This document shows, in pieces, positions 7,412-15,292 of a stretch of DNA of 18,713 bases (its first letter is position 1; every line of letters starts with the position of its first letter). A model generated the notes under the pieces. It saw only the letters and a list, made by a program, of their open reading frames with translations, did not search any database and was not told where the DNA came from. Source of the stretch: JBFKUL01 sp041635755. GTDB lineage: Bacteria > Pseudomonadota > Gammaproteobacteria > Burkholderiales > SG8-39. The position numbers and the translations under genes were made by a program. The DNA lies in the NCBI GenBank assembly GCA_041635755.1, contig JBFKUL010000022.1:1-18713 (forward strand). The letters run 5' to 3'.

Positions 7412-8193
7412 TCCTGCCCCCTTCGTCCCTGGATCCACTCGGCGTCGCGCTCGCGCTCGAGGATGATCGAGCGCACGCGCCACAGCGCGGCGGCAATGCT
7501 GTACATCCATGCGGCAAGCGCCATCAGCAGCATCCCGGTCAGCATGGTCGCCGCCATCGAAGGCGCCCGGGTCAGGCTCACCGAGGCGCCCTGGTGCAAC
7601 GTGTTCCACCACTGCACCGAGAAGTAGATGATCGGGATGTTGATCACCCCGACGATCGCCAGCACGGCACCGGCCCGATCGGCGCGCCGAGGATCGTCGA
7701 TCGCGTTGGTCAGTGCGATGAAGCCGATGTACAGGAACAGCAGGATCAGCTCCGAGGTGAGGCGCGCGTCCCACACCCACCACGTGCCCCAGGTCGGTTT
7801 GCCCCATAGCGCGCCGGTCCACAGCGCCAGGAAGGTGAACATGGCGCCGGTCGGCGCGAGCGCCGAGGCCATCATGCCCGAGAGCCGCGTGTTGAGGACG
7901 AGGCCGAGCGCCGCCCAGCTCGCCATGATGACGTAGAGAAACATCGACATCCACGCCGCCGGCACGTGAATGAAGATCACGCGGTACGCCTCACCCTGCT
8001 GCGCGTCGGTCGGCGCGACGAAGAAGCCCACGTACAGCCCCGCGACCGCGAACAGCGCCGCCAGCGCGCCGAACCACGGCATCATCTTTCCGGCAAGCGG
8101 ATAGAACGCCTGCGGCGCCGCGTAGCGCAGCAGCAGGCTGCCGCGGCCGCCCTGCTCGGCTTCGATGCTGTAGCTTTCGCTCGCCAATTTCAT
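7408..8193 (-). CDS. ccmC: Heme ABC transporter permease / heme handling protein CcmC
   Basis: A 261-residue integral membrane protein with six predicted helices. The tryptophan-rich WWD heme-handling motif is at 135-149 (WGTWWVWDARLTSE), flanked by the two periplasmic histidines expected to ligate heme iron: H76 in IFIHVPAAWM and H200 in WWNTLHQGAS. CcmC presents heme to CcmE and forms the heme-CcmE bond. ATG 8193 lies 15 bases after the ccmB stop; the Shine-Dalgarno sequence is not obvious. The N-terminus of about 28 residues before the first conserved helix is somewhat longer than in E. coli CcmC. The end overlaps ccmD. Confidence 0.97.
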   Translation of the reverse strand: MKLASESYSIEAEQGGRGSLLLRYAAPQAFYPLAGKMMPWFGALAALFAVAGLYVGFFVAPTDAQQGEAYRVIFIHVPAAWMSMFLYVIMASWAALGLVLNTRLSGMMASALAPTGAMFTFLALWTGALWGKPTWGTWWVWDARLTSELILLFLYIGFIALTNAIDDPRRADRAGAVLAIVGVINIPIIYFSVQWWNTLHQGASVSLTRAPSMAATMLTGMLLMALAAWMYSIAAALWRVRSIILERERDAEWIQGRRGQE

Positions 8194-8208
8194 CCTTCGC
8201 GCCCGTTT

Positions 8209-8877
8209 TCAGTCGTACGCGACCCGCAGCGCCGCGCACGTGGCCCATGGCGCCACGGCCAATGATATTGCAAGAAACGCACCGAGCAGCGACAGGTGGG
8301 GCGCGGCGCTCATGCCGATCAGCACCTGCGCCGCGGCTCCGGCGCCGAAGATCAACACCGGCACGTAAAGCGGCAGCACCAGCAGGGCCAACAGCACGCC
8401 TCCGCCTCGCACACCCAGCGTCAACGCGGCGCCGACGCCGCCAATGAGGCTGAGCACCGGCGTTCCGATGAGCAACGATACGGTCAGGACGGCGATCGCC
8501 TCTTGCGTTAGGTCAAATTGCAGACCCATAACCGGCGCGAGCAGGGTCAACGGCAGGCCCGAAACGAGCCAATGCGAGACCACCTTGCCGACCACGATTG
8601 CCCCCAAAGGTTGTGCGGATATCATCATCTGCTCGAGCGTGCCGTCGGCGTAGTCCGAGGCGAACAGCCGCTGCAGCGACAGCATCGCGGCGAGCAGCGC
8701 TGCAACCCAGACGATGCCGGCAGCCATCGAGCGCAGCAAGTTCGGATCGGCGCCGACGCCGAGCGGAAACAGCGTCACGACGATGACGAAGAACACGACG
8801 TAATTGAGCACGTCGCCGCGCCGCCGGAACGACAGGCGCAGGTCGCGCGCAACGGCAAAGCGCACACCGTCGAACAC
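8209..8877 (-). CDS. ccmB: Heme exporter permease CcmB
   Basis: A 222-residue membrane protein of standard CcmB length with six hydrophobic segments. The family pattern is clear: an N-terminal amphipathic region RDLRLSFRRRGD, FFVIVVTLFPLGVGADPNLL, and LFASDYADGTLEQMMISAQPL, which contains the coupling segment that contacts CcmA. CcmB pairs with the CcmA ATPase; ATP hydrolysis is used to release holo-CcmE from CcmC. The start is GTG 8877, eight bases after the ccmA stop, with AGGGA a few bases upstream. No internal defects are visible. Confidence 0.95.
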   Translation of the reverse strand: MFDGVRFAVARDLRLSFRRRGDVLNYVVFFVIVVTLFPLGVGADPNLLRSMAAGIVWVAALLAAMLSLQRLFASDYADGTLEQMMISAQPLGAIVVGKVVSHWLVSGLPLTLLAPVMGLQFDLTQEAIAVLTVSLLIGTPVLSLIGGVGAALTLGVRGGGVLLALLVLPLYVPVLIFGAGAAAQVLIGMSAAPHLSLLGAFLAISLAVAPWATCAALRVAYD

Positions 8878-8885
8878 GCTTTTCC

Positions 8886-9506
8886 CTATGTCCCGAGCGC
8901 GATCGCGTGAAGCGTGCGCGCGCGGATCGAGACTTCCTGATGGCTGGTGAGAATCACCGCGCCGCCGCGCTCGAGGTGCGCGTCGATCAGCTCGGTGACC
9001 GTCCCAAGCGCGCGCGCGTCGAGCGCGGCGAAGGGCTCATCGAGGATCCAGAGCGGCGCGTCGGCCGCCAGGCACAGGCGCGCAAGCGCCACGCGTCGCT
9101 TCTGGCCCTGTGAGAGAAAGCGCACCGGCAACCGCGCGCGCTCGGCCAGCCCAAGGCGCTCGAGCGCCTCGGCGCGCGCGGCGGGCGCGACCTGCCGGTC
9201 GGCGAGCGCGAGCGCCACCACGAGATTTTCCTCGGCGTTGAACTCGTCCTTCACTGCGTTCGCGTGACCGATGAACAGCAGCTCCCGCGCGTACGCCTCG
9301 CGCAGGACGCGGATGTCCTCGCCGCGCCAGCGGATCGTGCCCGCGGCCGGCCGCGAGAGCCCGGCCACGAGGCGCAGCAGGCTCGTCTTGCCGCTGCCAT
9401 TCGGACCCGCGACACGCAGCAACTCACCGCCTTCGAGCGCGAACTCGAGGCTCGAGAACAGGCGCACATCGCCACGCTCGCAGGCGAGTCCGTTCGCTTC
9501 CAGCAT
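8886..9506 (-). CDS. ccmA: Heme exporter ATP-binding protein CcmA
   Basis: A 206-residue single-domain ABC ATPase. Visible motifs are Walker A (GPNGSGKTS, 34-42), a Q-loop replaced by the CcmA-type FIGHANAVKDEF segment, the signature LSQGQKRR (131-138; the CcmA variant of LSGGQ), Walker B with catalytic Glu (LWILDEP, 152-158), the D-loop ALDA, and switch histidine H189. It powers release of heme-loaded CcmE together with CcmB, CcmC and CcmD. This is the first gene of the operon. Before the ATG lies a C/T-rich stretch with no Shine-Dalgarno sequence, so initiation may be weak or leaderless, or the start may differ. The gap of 146 bases to thrC is the obvious place for the ccm promoter. Confidence 0.96.
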   Translation of the reverse strand: MLEANGLACERGDVRLFSSLEFALEGGELLRVAGPNGSGKTSLLRLVAGLSRPAAGTIRWRGEDIRVLREAYARELLFIGHANAVKDEFNAEENLVVALALADRQVAPAARAEALERLGLAERARLPVRFLSQGQKRRVALARLCLAADAPLWILDEPFAALDARALGTVTELIDAHLERGGAVILTSHQEVSIRARTLHAIALGT

Positions 9507-9652
9507 CGATCGCGGGGAGGGGGTTCGTGGAAAAGCGCGAAGGATACCTCACCGGCGCTCGCGGCTCGCATTGCGAATGGACCGGATCGGCCAGGCCGAG
9601 TTCCTGGTCGAGCGGACCTCGATAAGCCCTGCCCCGGGCGCCCGGCCGCCTC
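9507..9652 (-). promoter_or_regulatory. thrC-ccmA intergenic region, probable ccm promoter zone
   Basis: This is the only sizeable gap upstream of ccmA. It holds a perfect 12-bp palindrome (9634-9645, CCGGGCGCCCGG) eight bases past the thrC stop. On the minus strand a TATCCT-like element lies about 35 bases before the ccmA ATG, but no good -35 partner is seen at the right distance. The promoter role is inferred from position only. Confidence 0.3.
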
Positions 9653-11062
9653 TCAGGCCGCGTGCGCCTCGATGAAGCGCTTGACGACCTCTGCGTCGGG
9701 CTCGATGACCTCGAATCGCTGCGGCAGCGCTTCCAGGTTCTCGAACCCCCTGGGCCGCTCGGGCGCGCGCCCGAGCGCTTCGCGGAGCGTCTCGGCGAAC
9801 TTGGCTGGCAGCGCGGTCTCGAGGCAGATCGTGGGCACGCCCGCCTCGCGCGATTCGAATGCCACCTTGAGGCCGTCCGCCGTGTGCGGGTCGACCATCA
9901 CCTGGTACTCGCTCCAGGTTCGCTTGATGGTGGCGAGACGATCGCGGTGCGTGCTGCGCCCGGAAACGAAGCCGGTCTCCGGCACGCGCTTGAAAAAAGC
10001 GGAGCCCGAAAGATCGAACGCGCCCTCGGTCTCGAGCCGGCGCCACAGCTCCTTGATGCGCGCCGGATCGCGCCCAACGAGATCGAATAGGTAGCGCTCG
10101 AAGTTCGACGCCTTGGCGATGTCCATCGACGGGCTGGAGGTCGACTTAACCTCTCTTGGCTTGCGCGCGCGGTAGCGCCCGCTGCGGAAGAACTCGTCCA
10201 GCACGTCGTTCTCATTGGTGGCAACGATCAGGTGGCGCACCGGCAGGCCCATACAGCGCGCGATGTGACCGGCATGCACATTGCCGAAGTTGCCCGAGGG
10301 CACGGCAAAGGACACCGCCTGCGCATTGGACTGCGTTGCGGCGAAGTAGCCCTTGAAGTAGTACACCACCTGCGCGGCGATGCGCGCCCAGTTGATCGAA
10401 TTGACCGCGCCGACGCGATGCTTCGCCTTGAACGCGGCGTCGCCGTTCACCGCCTTGACGATGTCCTGGCACTCGTCGAACACGCCCCTTACCGCCAGAT
10501 TGAAGATGTTGGCGTCCTGCAGCGCGTACATCTGCGCCGCCTGGAACGCGCTCATGCGCCCATGCGGCGAGAGCATGAACACCCGTACGCGAGTCTTGCC
10601 GCGCATCGCGTGCTCGGCCGCCGAGCCCGTGTCGCCCGAGGTGGCGCCGAGAATGTTGAGACGCTCGCCGCGGCGCTCGAGCACATGCTCGAAGAGGTTG
10701 CCGAGCAGCTGCATCGCCACGTCCTTGAAGGCGAGCGTCGGCCCATTCGCCAGACGGAGCAGGTGCAGGTCCGGCGCGAGCGTTCTGAGCGGCGCGATTT
10801 CGTCGCTGCCGAAGATCCCCTTCGTGTACGAACGCTCGACGATGCGCCGCAGATCGGCGCCATCGAGGTCGTCGGCGAAGCGCGACAGCACCGCAAGAGC
10901 GAGCTCGACGTAGCTCGCACCGCGCAGGTCCTCGAGCTCGGCGCTCGAGAAGCGCGGATAGGTTTCGGGCACATAGAGGCCGCCGTCGGGCGCCAGGCCC
11001 TCGAGCAGAATGTCGCTGAAGCGCTGCGGCGCGGCGTTGCCGCGCGTGCTGATGTACTGCAT
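9653..11062 (-). CDS. thrC: Threonine synthase
   Basis: A 469-residue cytoplasmic PLP enzyme of the long proteobacterial threonine synthase class; it converts O-phospho-L-homoserine to L-threonine and phosphate. The N-terminus MQYISTRG and LAPDGGLYVPE are family hallmarks. The PLP lysine is K113 in PTLAFKDVAMQ, and the phosphate-binding glycine loop is SGDTGS (142-147). Conserved downstream blocks include NSINWARI and VPSGNFGN, typical of this group. The gene is 92 bases downstream of hom on the same strand, matching the hom-thrC pairing in betaproteobacteria. No canonical Shine-Dalgarno sequence is seen before ATG 11062. The last segment (about 60 residues) appears complete. Confidence 0.97.
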   Translation of the reverse strand: MQYISTRGNAAPQRFSDILLEGLAPDGGLYVPETYPRFSSAELEDLRGASYVELALAVLSRFADDLDGADLRRIVERSYTKGIFGSDEIAPLRTLAPDLHLLRLANGPTLAFKDVAMQLLGNLFEHVLERRGERLNILGATSGDTGSAAEHAMRGKTRVRVFMLSPHGRMSAFQAAQMYALQDANIFNLAVRGVFDECQDIVKAVNGDAAFKAKHRVGAVNSINWARIAAQVVYYFKGYFAATQSNAQAVSFAVPSGNFGNVHAGHIARCMGLPVRHLIVATNENDVLDEFFRSGRYRARKPREVKSTSSPSMDIAKASNFERYLFDLVGRDPARIKELWRRLETEGAFDLSGSAFFKRVPETGFVSGRSTHRDRLATIKRTWSEYQVMVDPHTADGLKVAFESREAGVPTICLETALPAKFAETLREALGRAPERPRGFENLEALPQRFEVIEPDAEVVKRFIEAHAA

Positions 11063-11089
11063 TCAGCCCGACGCAACCATTTGCACCCG

Positions 11090-11119
11090 GGGGGGCCGGA
11101 GCGCCGTTACCGGACCCCC
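11090..11119 (-). repeat. Imperfect GC-rich hairpin in the hom-thrC gap
   Basis: Arms 11090-11099 and 11110-11119 pair at 9 of 10 positions (one internal G/A mismatch) around a 10-base loop. A smaller CCGGC/GCCGG pairing lies nearby, closer to hom. There is no T-run, so I read it as a possible attenuation or mRNA-stability structure between hom and thrC rather than a terminator. Confidence 0.35.
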
Positions 11120-11154
11120 TGCTCCGACCTGCCGGCTTTGCGATGCCGGAGGCA

Positions 11155-12465
11155 TCACAACAGTTCTTCCATGCGAATTCTCGTGACCTTGCCCACCACG
11201 GTCGACAGCTTTTCGATCCGGGCGATCGCCACGTTGACGTTCTTCTCCAGTGCGCGGTGCGTCAGCATCACGATATCGGTGCGGCTCTCGCCCTCGGCCG
11301 GCTCCTTTTGCACCATCGCCTCGATCGAGATCCTCGAGGTCGCCAGAATGCGGGTGATGTCGGCGAGCACGCCGGGCTTGTCGAGCACGCGCATGCGCAG
11401 GTAGGCGGAAGTCTCCACCGCCTCGATCGGCAGGATCGGCGTGCTCGAGAGCTGGTCGGGCTGAAACGCAAGGTGCGGCACGCGATGGCCCGGATCCGCG
11501 GTGATCAGGCGCGTCACGTCCACGAGGTCGGCCACCACCGCGCTCGCCGTCGGGTAGCTCCCGGCGCCGGCTCCGTAATACAGGGTGGCGCCGACCGCAT
11601 CGCCGTTCACCAAAATGGCGTTCATCACGCCCTCGACGTTCGCAATCAGCCGGCGCGTCGGGACCAGCGTCGGATGCACGCGCAGCTCGATGCCCTTGGC
11701 CGCGCGGCGCGTGATGCCCAGCAGCTTGATGCGGTAGCCGAGCTCTTCGGCGTAGGCGATGTCCTCGCCGGTAAGTTTTGCGATCCCCTCGGTGTACGCT
11801 TTCTTGAGCTGCATCGGCACACCGAAGGCGAGCGCTGAGAGGATGGTGAGCTTGTGCGCCGCGTCCACGCCCTCGATGTCGAAGGTCGGGTCGGACTCGG
11901 CATAGCCGCGCGTCTGCGCGTCCTTGAGCACGGTGGCGAAGGACAGGCCCTTGGCGCGCATCTCCGAGAGGATGAAATTCGAGGTGCCATTGATGATGCC
12001 GGCGATCCATTCGATGCGGTTCGCGGTGAGGCCCTCGCGCAGTGCCTTGATGATCGGCACACCGCCCGCCACGGCCGCCTCGAACGCCACCATGACGCCC
12101 TTCTTCTGGGCCGCGGCAAAGATCTCGTTGCCGTGCGTGGCGAGCAGCGCCTTGTTCGCCGTGACGACGTGTTTGCCCTCCGCGATCGCCGCCAGCACCA
12201 GCTCGCGCGCGATCGTCGTGCCGCCGATCAACTCGATGACGATGTCGATGTCGCTTGCCCGAACCAGCTCGAAGGCGTCCGCGCCCACGCTCGCCTCGCC
12301 CTTGACGATCTTGCGCGCGCGATCGAGCGCCTTGTCGGCGACACGTGTAATGCGGATGGCGCGCCCGGCGCGCCGCTTGATTTCGTCGGCGTTGCGCGCC
12401 AGCACTTCCCAGGTGCCCCGGCCCACGGTGCCGATGCCGAGAAGCCCGACGTTGATCGGCTTCAT
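11155..12465 (-). CDS. hom: Homoserine dehydrogenase
   Basis: A 436-residue cytoplasmic enzyme, the usual length of the monofunctional form with an ACT domain. The N-terminal Rossmann motif is GLLGIGTVGRG (G10, G12, G15). The catalytic region includes NGTSNFILSEM and ESDPTFDIEGVDAAHKL, which carry the substrate-binding acidic residues and lysine. A C-terminal ACT domain (about residues 355-430, starting YLRMRVLDKPGVLADI) is the expected site of threonine feedback inhibition. It reduces L-aspartate semialdehyde to L-homoserine with NAD(P)H, feeding threonine and methionine synthesis. ATG 12465 fits the family start, with AAGG about eight bases upstream; the frame is open further upstream to 12570, but that extension is low-complexity. 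It lies between alaC and thrC on one strand. Confidence 0.97.
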   Translation of the reverse strand: MKPINVGLLGIGTVGRGTWEVLARNADEIKRRAGRAIRITRVADKALDRARKIVKGEASVGADAFELVRASDIDIVIELIGGTTIARELVLAAIAEGKHVVTANKALLATHGNEIFAAAQKKGVMVAFEAAVAGGVPIIKALREGLTANRIEWIAGIINGTSNFILSEMRAKGLSFATVLKDAQTRGYAESDPTFDIEGVDAAHKLTILSALAFGVPMQLKKAYTEGIAKLTGEDIAYAEELGYRIKLLGITRRAAKGIELRVHPTLVPTRRLIANVEGVMNAILVNGDAVGATLYYGAGAGSYPTASAVVADLVDVTRLITADPGHRVPHLAFQPDQLSSTPILPIEAVETSAYLRMRVLDKPGVLADITRILATSRISIEAMVQKEPAEGESRTDIVMLTHRALEKNVNVAIARIEKLSTVVGKVTRIRMEELL

Positions 12466-12510
12466 GGCCGTGCCTTTTCTCCGCACCCCACGGTCGGCCA
12501 CGCCCTGTGG

Positions 12511-12546
12511 GTCGCGCCCCGGCGCGCCGCGCGACAGGGGCGCCCC
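12511..12546 (-). repeat. GC-rich inverted repeats between alaC and hom
   Basis: The gap of 101 bases contains a 7-bp perfect stem (GTCGCGC 12511-12517 with GCGCGAC 12529-12535) and an adjoining perfect palindrome GGGGCGCCCC (12537-12546). Other pairings with the preceding CCCTGT are possible, so two alternative folds may exist. No T-run follows. This may be a transcript structure controlling read-through from alaC into hom; function unproven. Confidence 0.35.
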
Positions 12547-12566
12547 CTCGGCGCGCGTGCCGCGCC

Positions 12567-13805
12567 TCACGCTGCGCCCCGCAGCGGCTGCACGGGCGCA
12601 GCGCTCTTCGCCGCCGCTTCGCCGAGCACGCCGTCCTTGCGGAACATCTCGCGGATGCCGCGCACCGCCTGGCGCAGGCGGTGCTCGTTCTCGATCAGCG
12701 CGATCCTGACGTACTCGTCGCCGTAATCGCCGAATCCGATGCCGGGTGACACCGCGACCTTGGCCTCCTTGAGCAGTTTCTTGGCGAATTCGAGCGAGCC
12801 GCGCTTGGCGTAGGGCTCGGGGATCCTGGCCCAGATGTACATCGAGGCCCTGGGATTTGCGACCATCCAGCCCGCGTCGTGCAACCCCTTCACCATCACG
12901 TCGCGACGGCGCTCGTAGGTCTGACGAATCTCCTCGACGCAGTCCTGCGGGCCTTCCAGCGCCACGATCGAGGCCACCTGGATCGGCGTGAAGCTGCCAT
13001 AGTCGTGGTAGCTCTTGATGCGCGCCAGCGCGTGCACCAGGTCCTTGTTGCCGACCATGAAGCCGATGCGCCAGCCCGCCATGTTGTAGCTCTTCGACAT
13101 GGTGAAGAACTCAACCGCGACGTCGCGCGCGCCCGGCACCTGCATGATCGACGGTGCCTTCCAGCCGTCGAAGGTGATGTCGGCGTAGGCAAGATCGTGC
13201 ACCACCAGAATGCCGTGCTCGCGCGCGATTCTCACAACGCGCTCGAAGAAATCGAGCTCGACGCAGCGTGCCGTCGGGTTCGAGGGACAGCCGATGATCA
13301 GCATCTTCGGCATGGGGATCAGCTCGCGGATCGCGCGCTCGAGCTCCTCGAAGAAGTCGACGCCGTCGGTCATGCGCACCGAGCGGATGTCGGCGCCAGC
13401 GATGATCGCGCCGTAAATGTGGATCGGGTACGACGGATTGGGCACCAGCACCGTATCGCCGCGATCGAGCGTCGCGAGCATCAAATGCGCGAGCCCCTCC
13501 TTGGAGCCGATGGTGACGATCGCCTCCGAATCCGGATCGAGCTCGACCGCAAAGCGGCGCTTGTACCACTCGCAGATCGCCTTGCGCAGGCGCGGAATGC
13601 CCTTGGAGACCGAGTAACCGTGCGTATCCTGGCGCTGCGCCGCCTCGACCAGCTTGTCGACGATATGTTGCGGCGTCGGCCCGTCGGGATTGCCCATCGA
13701 CAGGTCGATAATGTCGTCGCCGGCGCGCCGCGCCGCCATCTTCAGCTCGGCCGTGATGTTGAAGACGTACGGCGGCAGGCGCTTGATGCGTGCGAACTCA
13801 GTCAT
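12567..13805 (-). CDS. alaC: AlaC-type alanine transaminase (class I/II PLP aminotransferase)
   Basis: A 412-residue fold-type I aminotransferase. The start block MTEFARIKRLPPYVFN and DLSMGNPDGPTP are hallmarks of the AlaC (YfdZ) group. The PLP residues are visible: N176 in CPSNPTAR, D204 and Y207 in HDLAYAD, the Schiff-base lysine K238 in FTMSKSYNMAGWR, and R246. These enzymes make alanine from pyruvate with glutamate, and some members act on related substrates. It is the first gene of the alaC-hom-thrC block, an arrangement I know from betaproteobacteria. I prefer ATG 13805 over an in-frame TTG at 13832, since ATG gives the canonical N-terminus. The C-terminal tail after the MFRKDG segment is alanine-rich and variable. 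It diverges from the Mth938-like gene with 60 bases between. Confidence 0.93.
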   Translation of the reverse strand: MTEFARIKRLPPYVFNITAELKMAARRAGDDIIDLSMGNPDGPTPQHIVDKLVEAAQRQDTHGYSVSKGIPRLRKAICEWYKRRFAVELDPDSEAIVTIGSKEGLAHLMLATLDRGDTVLVPNPSYPIHIYGAIIAGADIRSVRMTDGVDFFEELERAIRELIPMPKMLIIGCPSNPTARCVELDFFERVVRIAREHGILVVHDLAYADITFDGWKAPSIMQVPGARDVAVEFFTMSKSYNMAGWRIGFMVGNKDLVHALARIKSYHDYGSFTPIQVASIVALEGPQDCVEEIRQTYERRRDVMVKGLHDAGWMVANPRASMYIWARIPEPYAKRGSLEFAKKLLKEAKVAVSPGIGFGDYGDEYVRIALIENEHRLRQAVRGIREMFRKDGVLGEAAAKSAAPVQPLRGAA

Positions 13806-13865
13806 TGCGTCGGCGCAGGTGGTGCGCTGCAAAAAGGTACAATTCTAAGCGAGCGAGCCCGCAAC
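13806..13865. promoter_or_regulatory. Divergent promoter region of alaC and the Mth938-like gene
   Basis: These 60 bases must start transcription in both directions. Overlapping -10-like hexamers occur on opposite strands: TACAAT at 13838-13843 (plus) and TAGAAT at 13847-13842 (minus). Each would start an mRNA 15-30 bases before its gene. The matching -35 boxes are poor: TTCATG about 17 bases from the minus element, and none good for the plus element. The assignment is by eye. Confidence 0.4.
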
Positions 13866-14246
13866 ATGAAGCTTCACGTCACAGGGCCCATCGGGCTGAA
13901 CGCTTTCACCGGCTACGGCGAGGATTACGTGCTCGTGAACGGCGAGCGCCATGCCTCGAGCGTCATCGTGCTTCCCGAACGCGTCCTGCCCTGGGCAGTG
14001 GCGGATTTCGCCTCGCTCGAGGCGTCGCATTTCGAGATGCTCTCGGCGATGCCGCTCGAAGTCGTGCTTCTCGGCACCGGGAGCACGCTGCGCTTTCCGC
14101 ATCCGCGCCTGACGCAAGCGTTGACGGCCGCGCAAGTCGGCGTCGAGGTCATGGATCTCCAGGCTGCCTGTCGCACCTTCAACATCCTGGTCGCCGAGAA
14201 TCGCAAAGTCGCGGCGGCGCTGGTGTTCGATCGCGCCGCGCCGTGA
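13866..14246 (+). CDS. Mth938-like domain (DUF498-type) protein
   Basis: A 126-residue protein whose pattern (NAFTGYGEDYVLVNG, SSVIVLPERVLPW, VVLLGTGSTLRFPHP, VEVMDLQAACRTFNILVAENRKVAAAL) matches the Mth938/DUF498 family, homologous to mitochondrial NDUFAF3. The eukaryotic relative assists assembly of respiratory complex I; the bacterial role is unproven. There is no signal peptide or membrane helix, so it is cytoplasmic. ATG 13866 opens with MKLHVTGPIGLNAFTG, consistent with family starts, although the ribosome-binding site is weak. It diverges from alaC, and the hydrolase gene begins 23 bases after its stop, so the two are likely co-transcribed. Confidence 0.88.
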   Translation: MKLHVTGPIGLNAFTGYGEDYVLVNGERHASSVIVLPERVLPWAVADFASLEASHFEMLSAMPLEVVLLGTGSTLRFPHPRLTQALTAAQVGVEVMDLQAACRTFNILVAENRKVAAALVFDRAAP

Positions 14247-14269
14247 GTGCTGCAGGGAGAGCGCCGCGC

Positions 14270-15169
14270 ATGCTGTTTCCGGGGTTCGACGCAGGAAAGA
14301 TCCGCACGCAGGGCGCGACCATCAATCTGGTCGCCGGCGGCGCGGGCCCGCCGGTGCTGCTGCTGCACGGTTATCCCGAGACGCACGTCATGTGGCACAA
14401 GGTGGCGCCGGCGCTTGCGCGCGACTTCACGGTGGTGTGCCCCGACCTGCGCGGCTACGGCGATTCGTCCAAGCCCAGGGGCCTGCCGGATCACTCGAAC
14501 TACGCCAAGCGCGCCATGGCGAACGACATGGTCGAAGTGATGCAAAAGCTCGGCCACGCGAGCTTCCACGTCGTCGGCCATGATCGCGGGGCGCGTGTGG
14601 GCCACCGCCTTGCGCGCGATCACGGCAAGCGCGTGCGCACGCTCACCGTGCTCGACATCTCGCCGACGCTCAAAATGTATGAAGCGACCGACATGGCCTT
14701 CGCCACCGCCTACTACCACTGGTTCTTCCTGATCCAGCCTGCGCCTCTGCCCGAGAAGCTGCTCGCCCGAGATGTACCCGGCTACATCCTCGGGCGCATC
14801 GGGCGCGGCAAGCGCAGCCTGAAGCATTTCTCGAGCGCGGCCCGGCGCGCGTACGTGCGCGCGTTTCGCGACCCGCGTACAGTGCACGCGACCTGCGAGG
14901 ACTACCGCGCTGCCGCCACCATCGATCTGGTGCACGACCGGCGCGACCGCCGCCGCAAGCTGACGATGCCGGTGCTCGTTCTGTGGGGGCGCGACGGCGT
15001 GATCGCGCGTCTGTTCGATCCGCTGCGCGACTGGCGCGAGGTGGCCCGGCGCGTATCCGGGCGCGCCCTGCCCTGCGGCCACTTCATTCCCGAGGAGGCG
15101 CCGCGCCAGACCATCGCCGAGCTGCGCCGTTTCCTCGGCGGCTACGAGAAGGGCCGGAAAAAGGCTTAG
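14270..15169 (+). CDS. Alpha/beta hydrolase, haloacetate (fluoroacetate) dehalogenase family
   Basis: A 299-residue alpha/beta-hydrolase whose sequence runs parallel to the fluoroacetate dehalogenase of Burkholderia FA1 as I remember it. It has HGYPETH (oxyanion region), DLRGYGDSSKP, the nucleophile elbow GHDRG with D105, carboxylate-binding R106 and R109, D129 in VLDISPT, the halide-site residues H150, W151 and Y212, and catalytic H271 in CGHF. All the reference active-site residues I recall (D110, R111, R114, D134, H155, W156, Y219, H280) therefore have counterparts with near-constant offset. Such enzymes hydrolyse haloacetates to glycolate and halide; true substrate and defluorination are inference, and a general epoxide/ester hydrolase remains possible. 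ATG 14270 has GGGAGA about ten bases upstream. No signal peptide is seen. Confidence 0.82.
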   Translation: MLFPGFDAGKIRTQGATINLVAGGAGPPVLLLHGYPETHVMWHKVAPALARDFTVVCPDLRGYGDSSKPRGLPDHSNYAKRAMANDMVEVMQKLGHASFHVVGHDRGARVGHRLARDHGKRVRTLTVLDISPTLKMYEATDMAFATAYYHWFFLIQPAPLPEKLLARDVPGYILGRIGRGKRSLKHFSSAARRAYVRAFRDPRTVHATCEDYRAAATIDLVHDRRDRRRKLTMPVLVLWGRDGVIARLFDPLRDWREVARRVSGRALPCGHFIPEEAPRQTIAELRRFLGGYEKGRKKA

Positions 15170-15214
15170 CTTTCAGCCCGATAGGTGCTCCTCGAGCGAT
15201 GCCACTCGTGCCCC

Positions 15215-15247
15215 TTGCGGCGCCAGCAAATTTTGTGTTCAATGAAC
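15215..15247 (+). promoter_or_regulatory. Possible promoter in the AT-richer stretch before the PhoH gene
   Basis: TTGCGG (15215-15220) and TTCAAT (15238-15243) are separated by 17 bases and resemble weak -35 and -10 boxes. The -10 overlaps an 11-base palindrome GTTCAATGAAC (15237-15247). The stretch is visibly more AT-rich than its surroundings and lies downstream of the hydrolase stop. This is a by-eye suggestion only. Confidence 0.3.
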
Positions 15248-15292
15248 GCGTTGCGGTGACTTTCTAAGAAGGTTTTGAACAAGCCGCCAGGC

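Noticed and set aside
7269..7517. Upstream extension of ccmE (and similar extensions of ccmG to 4969, hom to 12570, alaC to 13832)
   Set aside because: The added residues are arginine/alanine-rich or lack family similarity; internal starts give canonical N-termini and fit the overlap pattern.
9634..9645. 12-bp palindrome after thrC as an intrinsic terminator
   Set aside because: It is self-complementary without a usable loop and has no T-run on the minus strand; in GC-rich DNA such palindromes are common.
10232..11404. 390-codon plus-strand frame opposite thrC and hom
   Set aside because: Antisense shadow with low-complexity composition; both opposing genes have full catalytic motifs.
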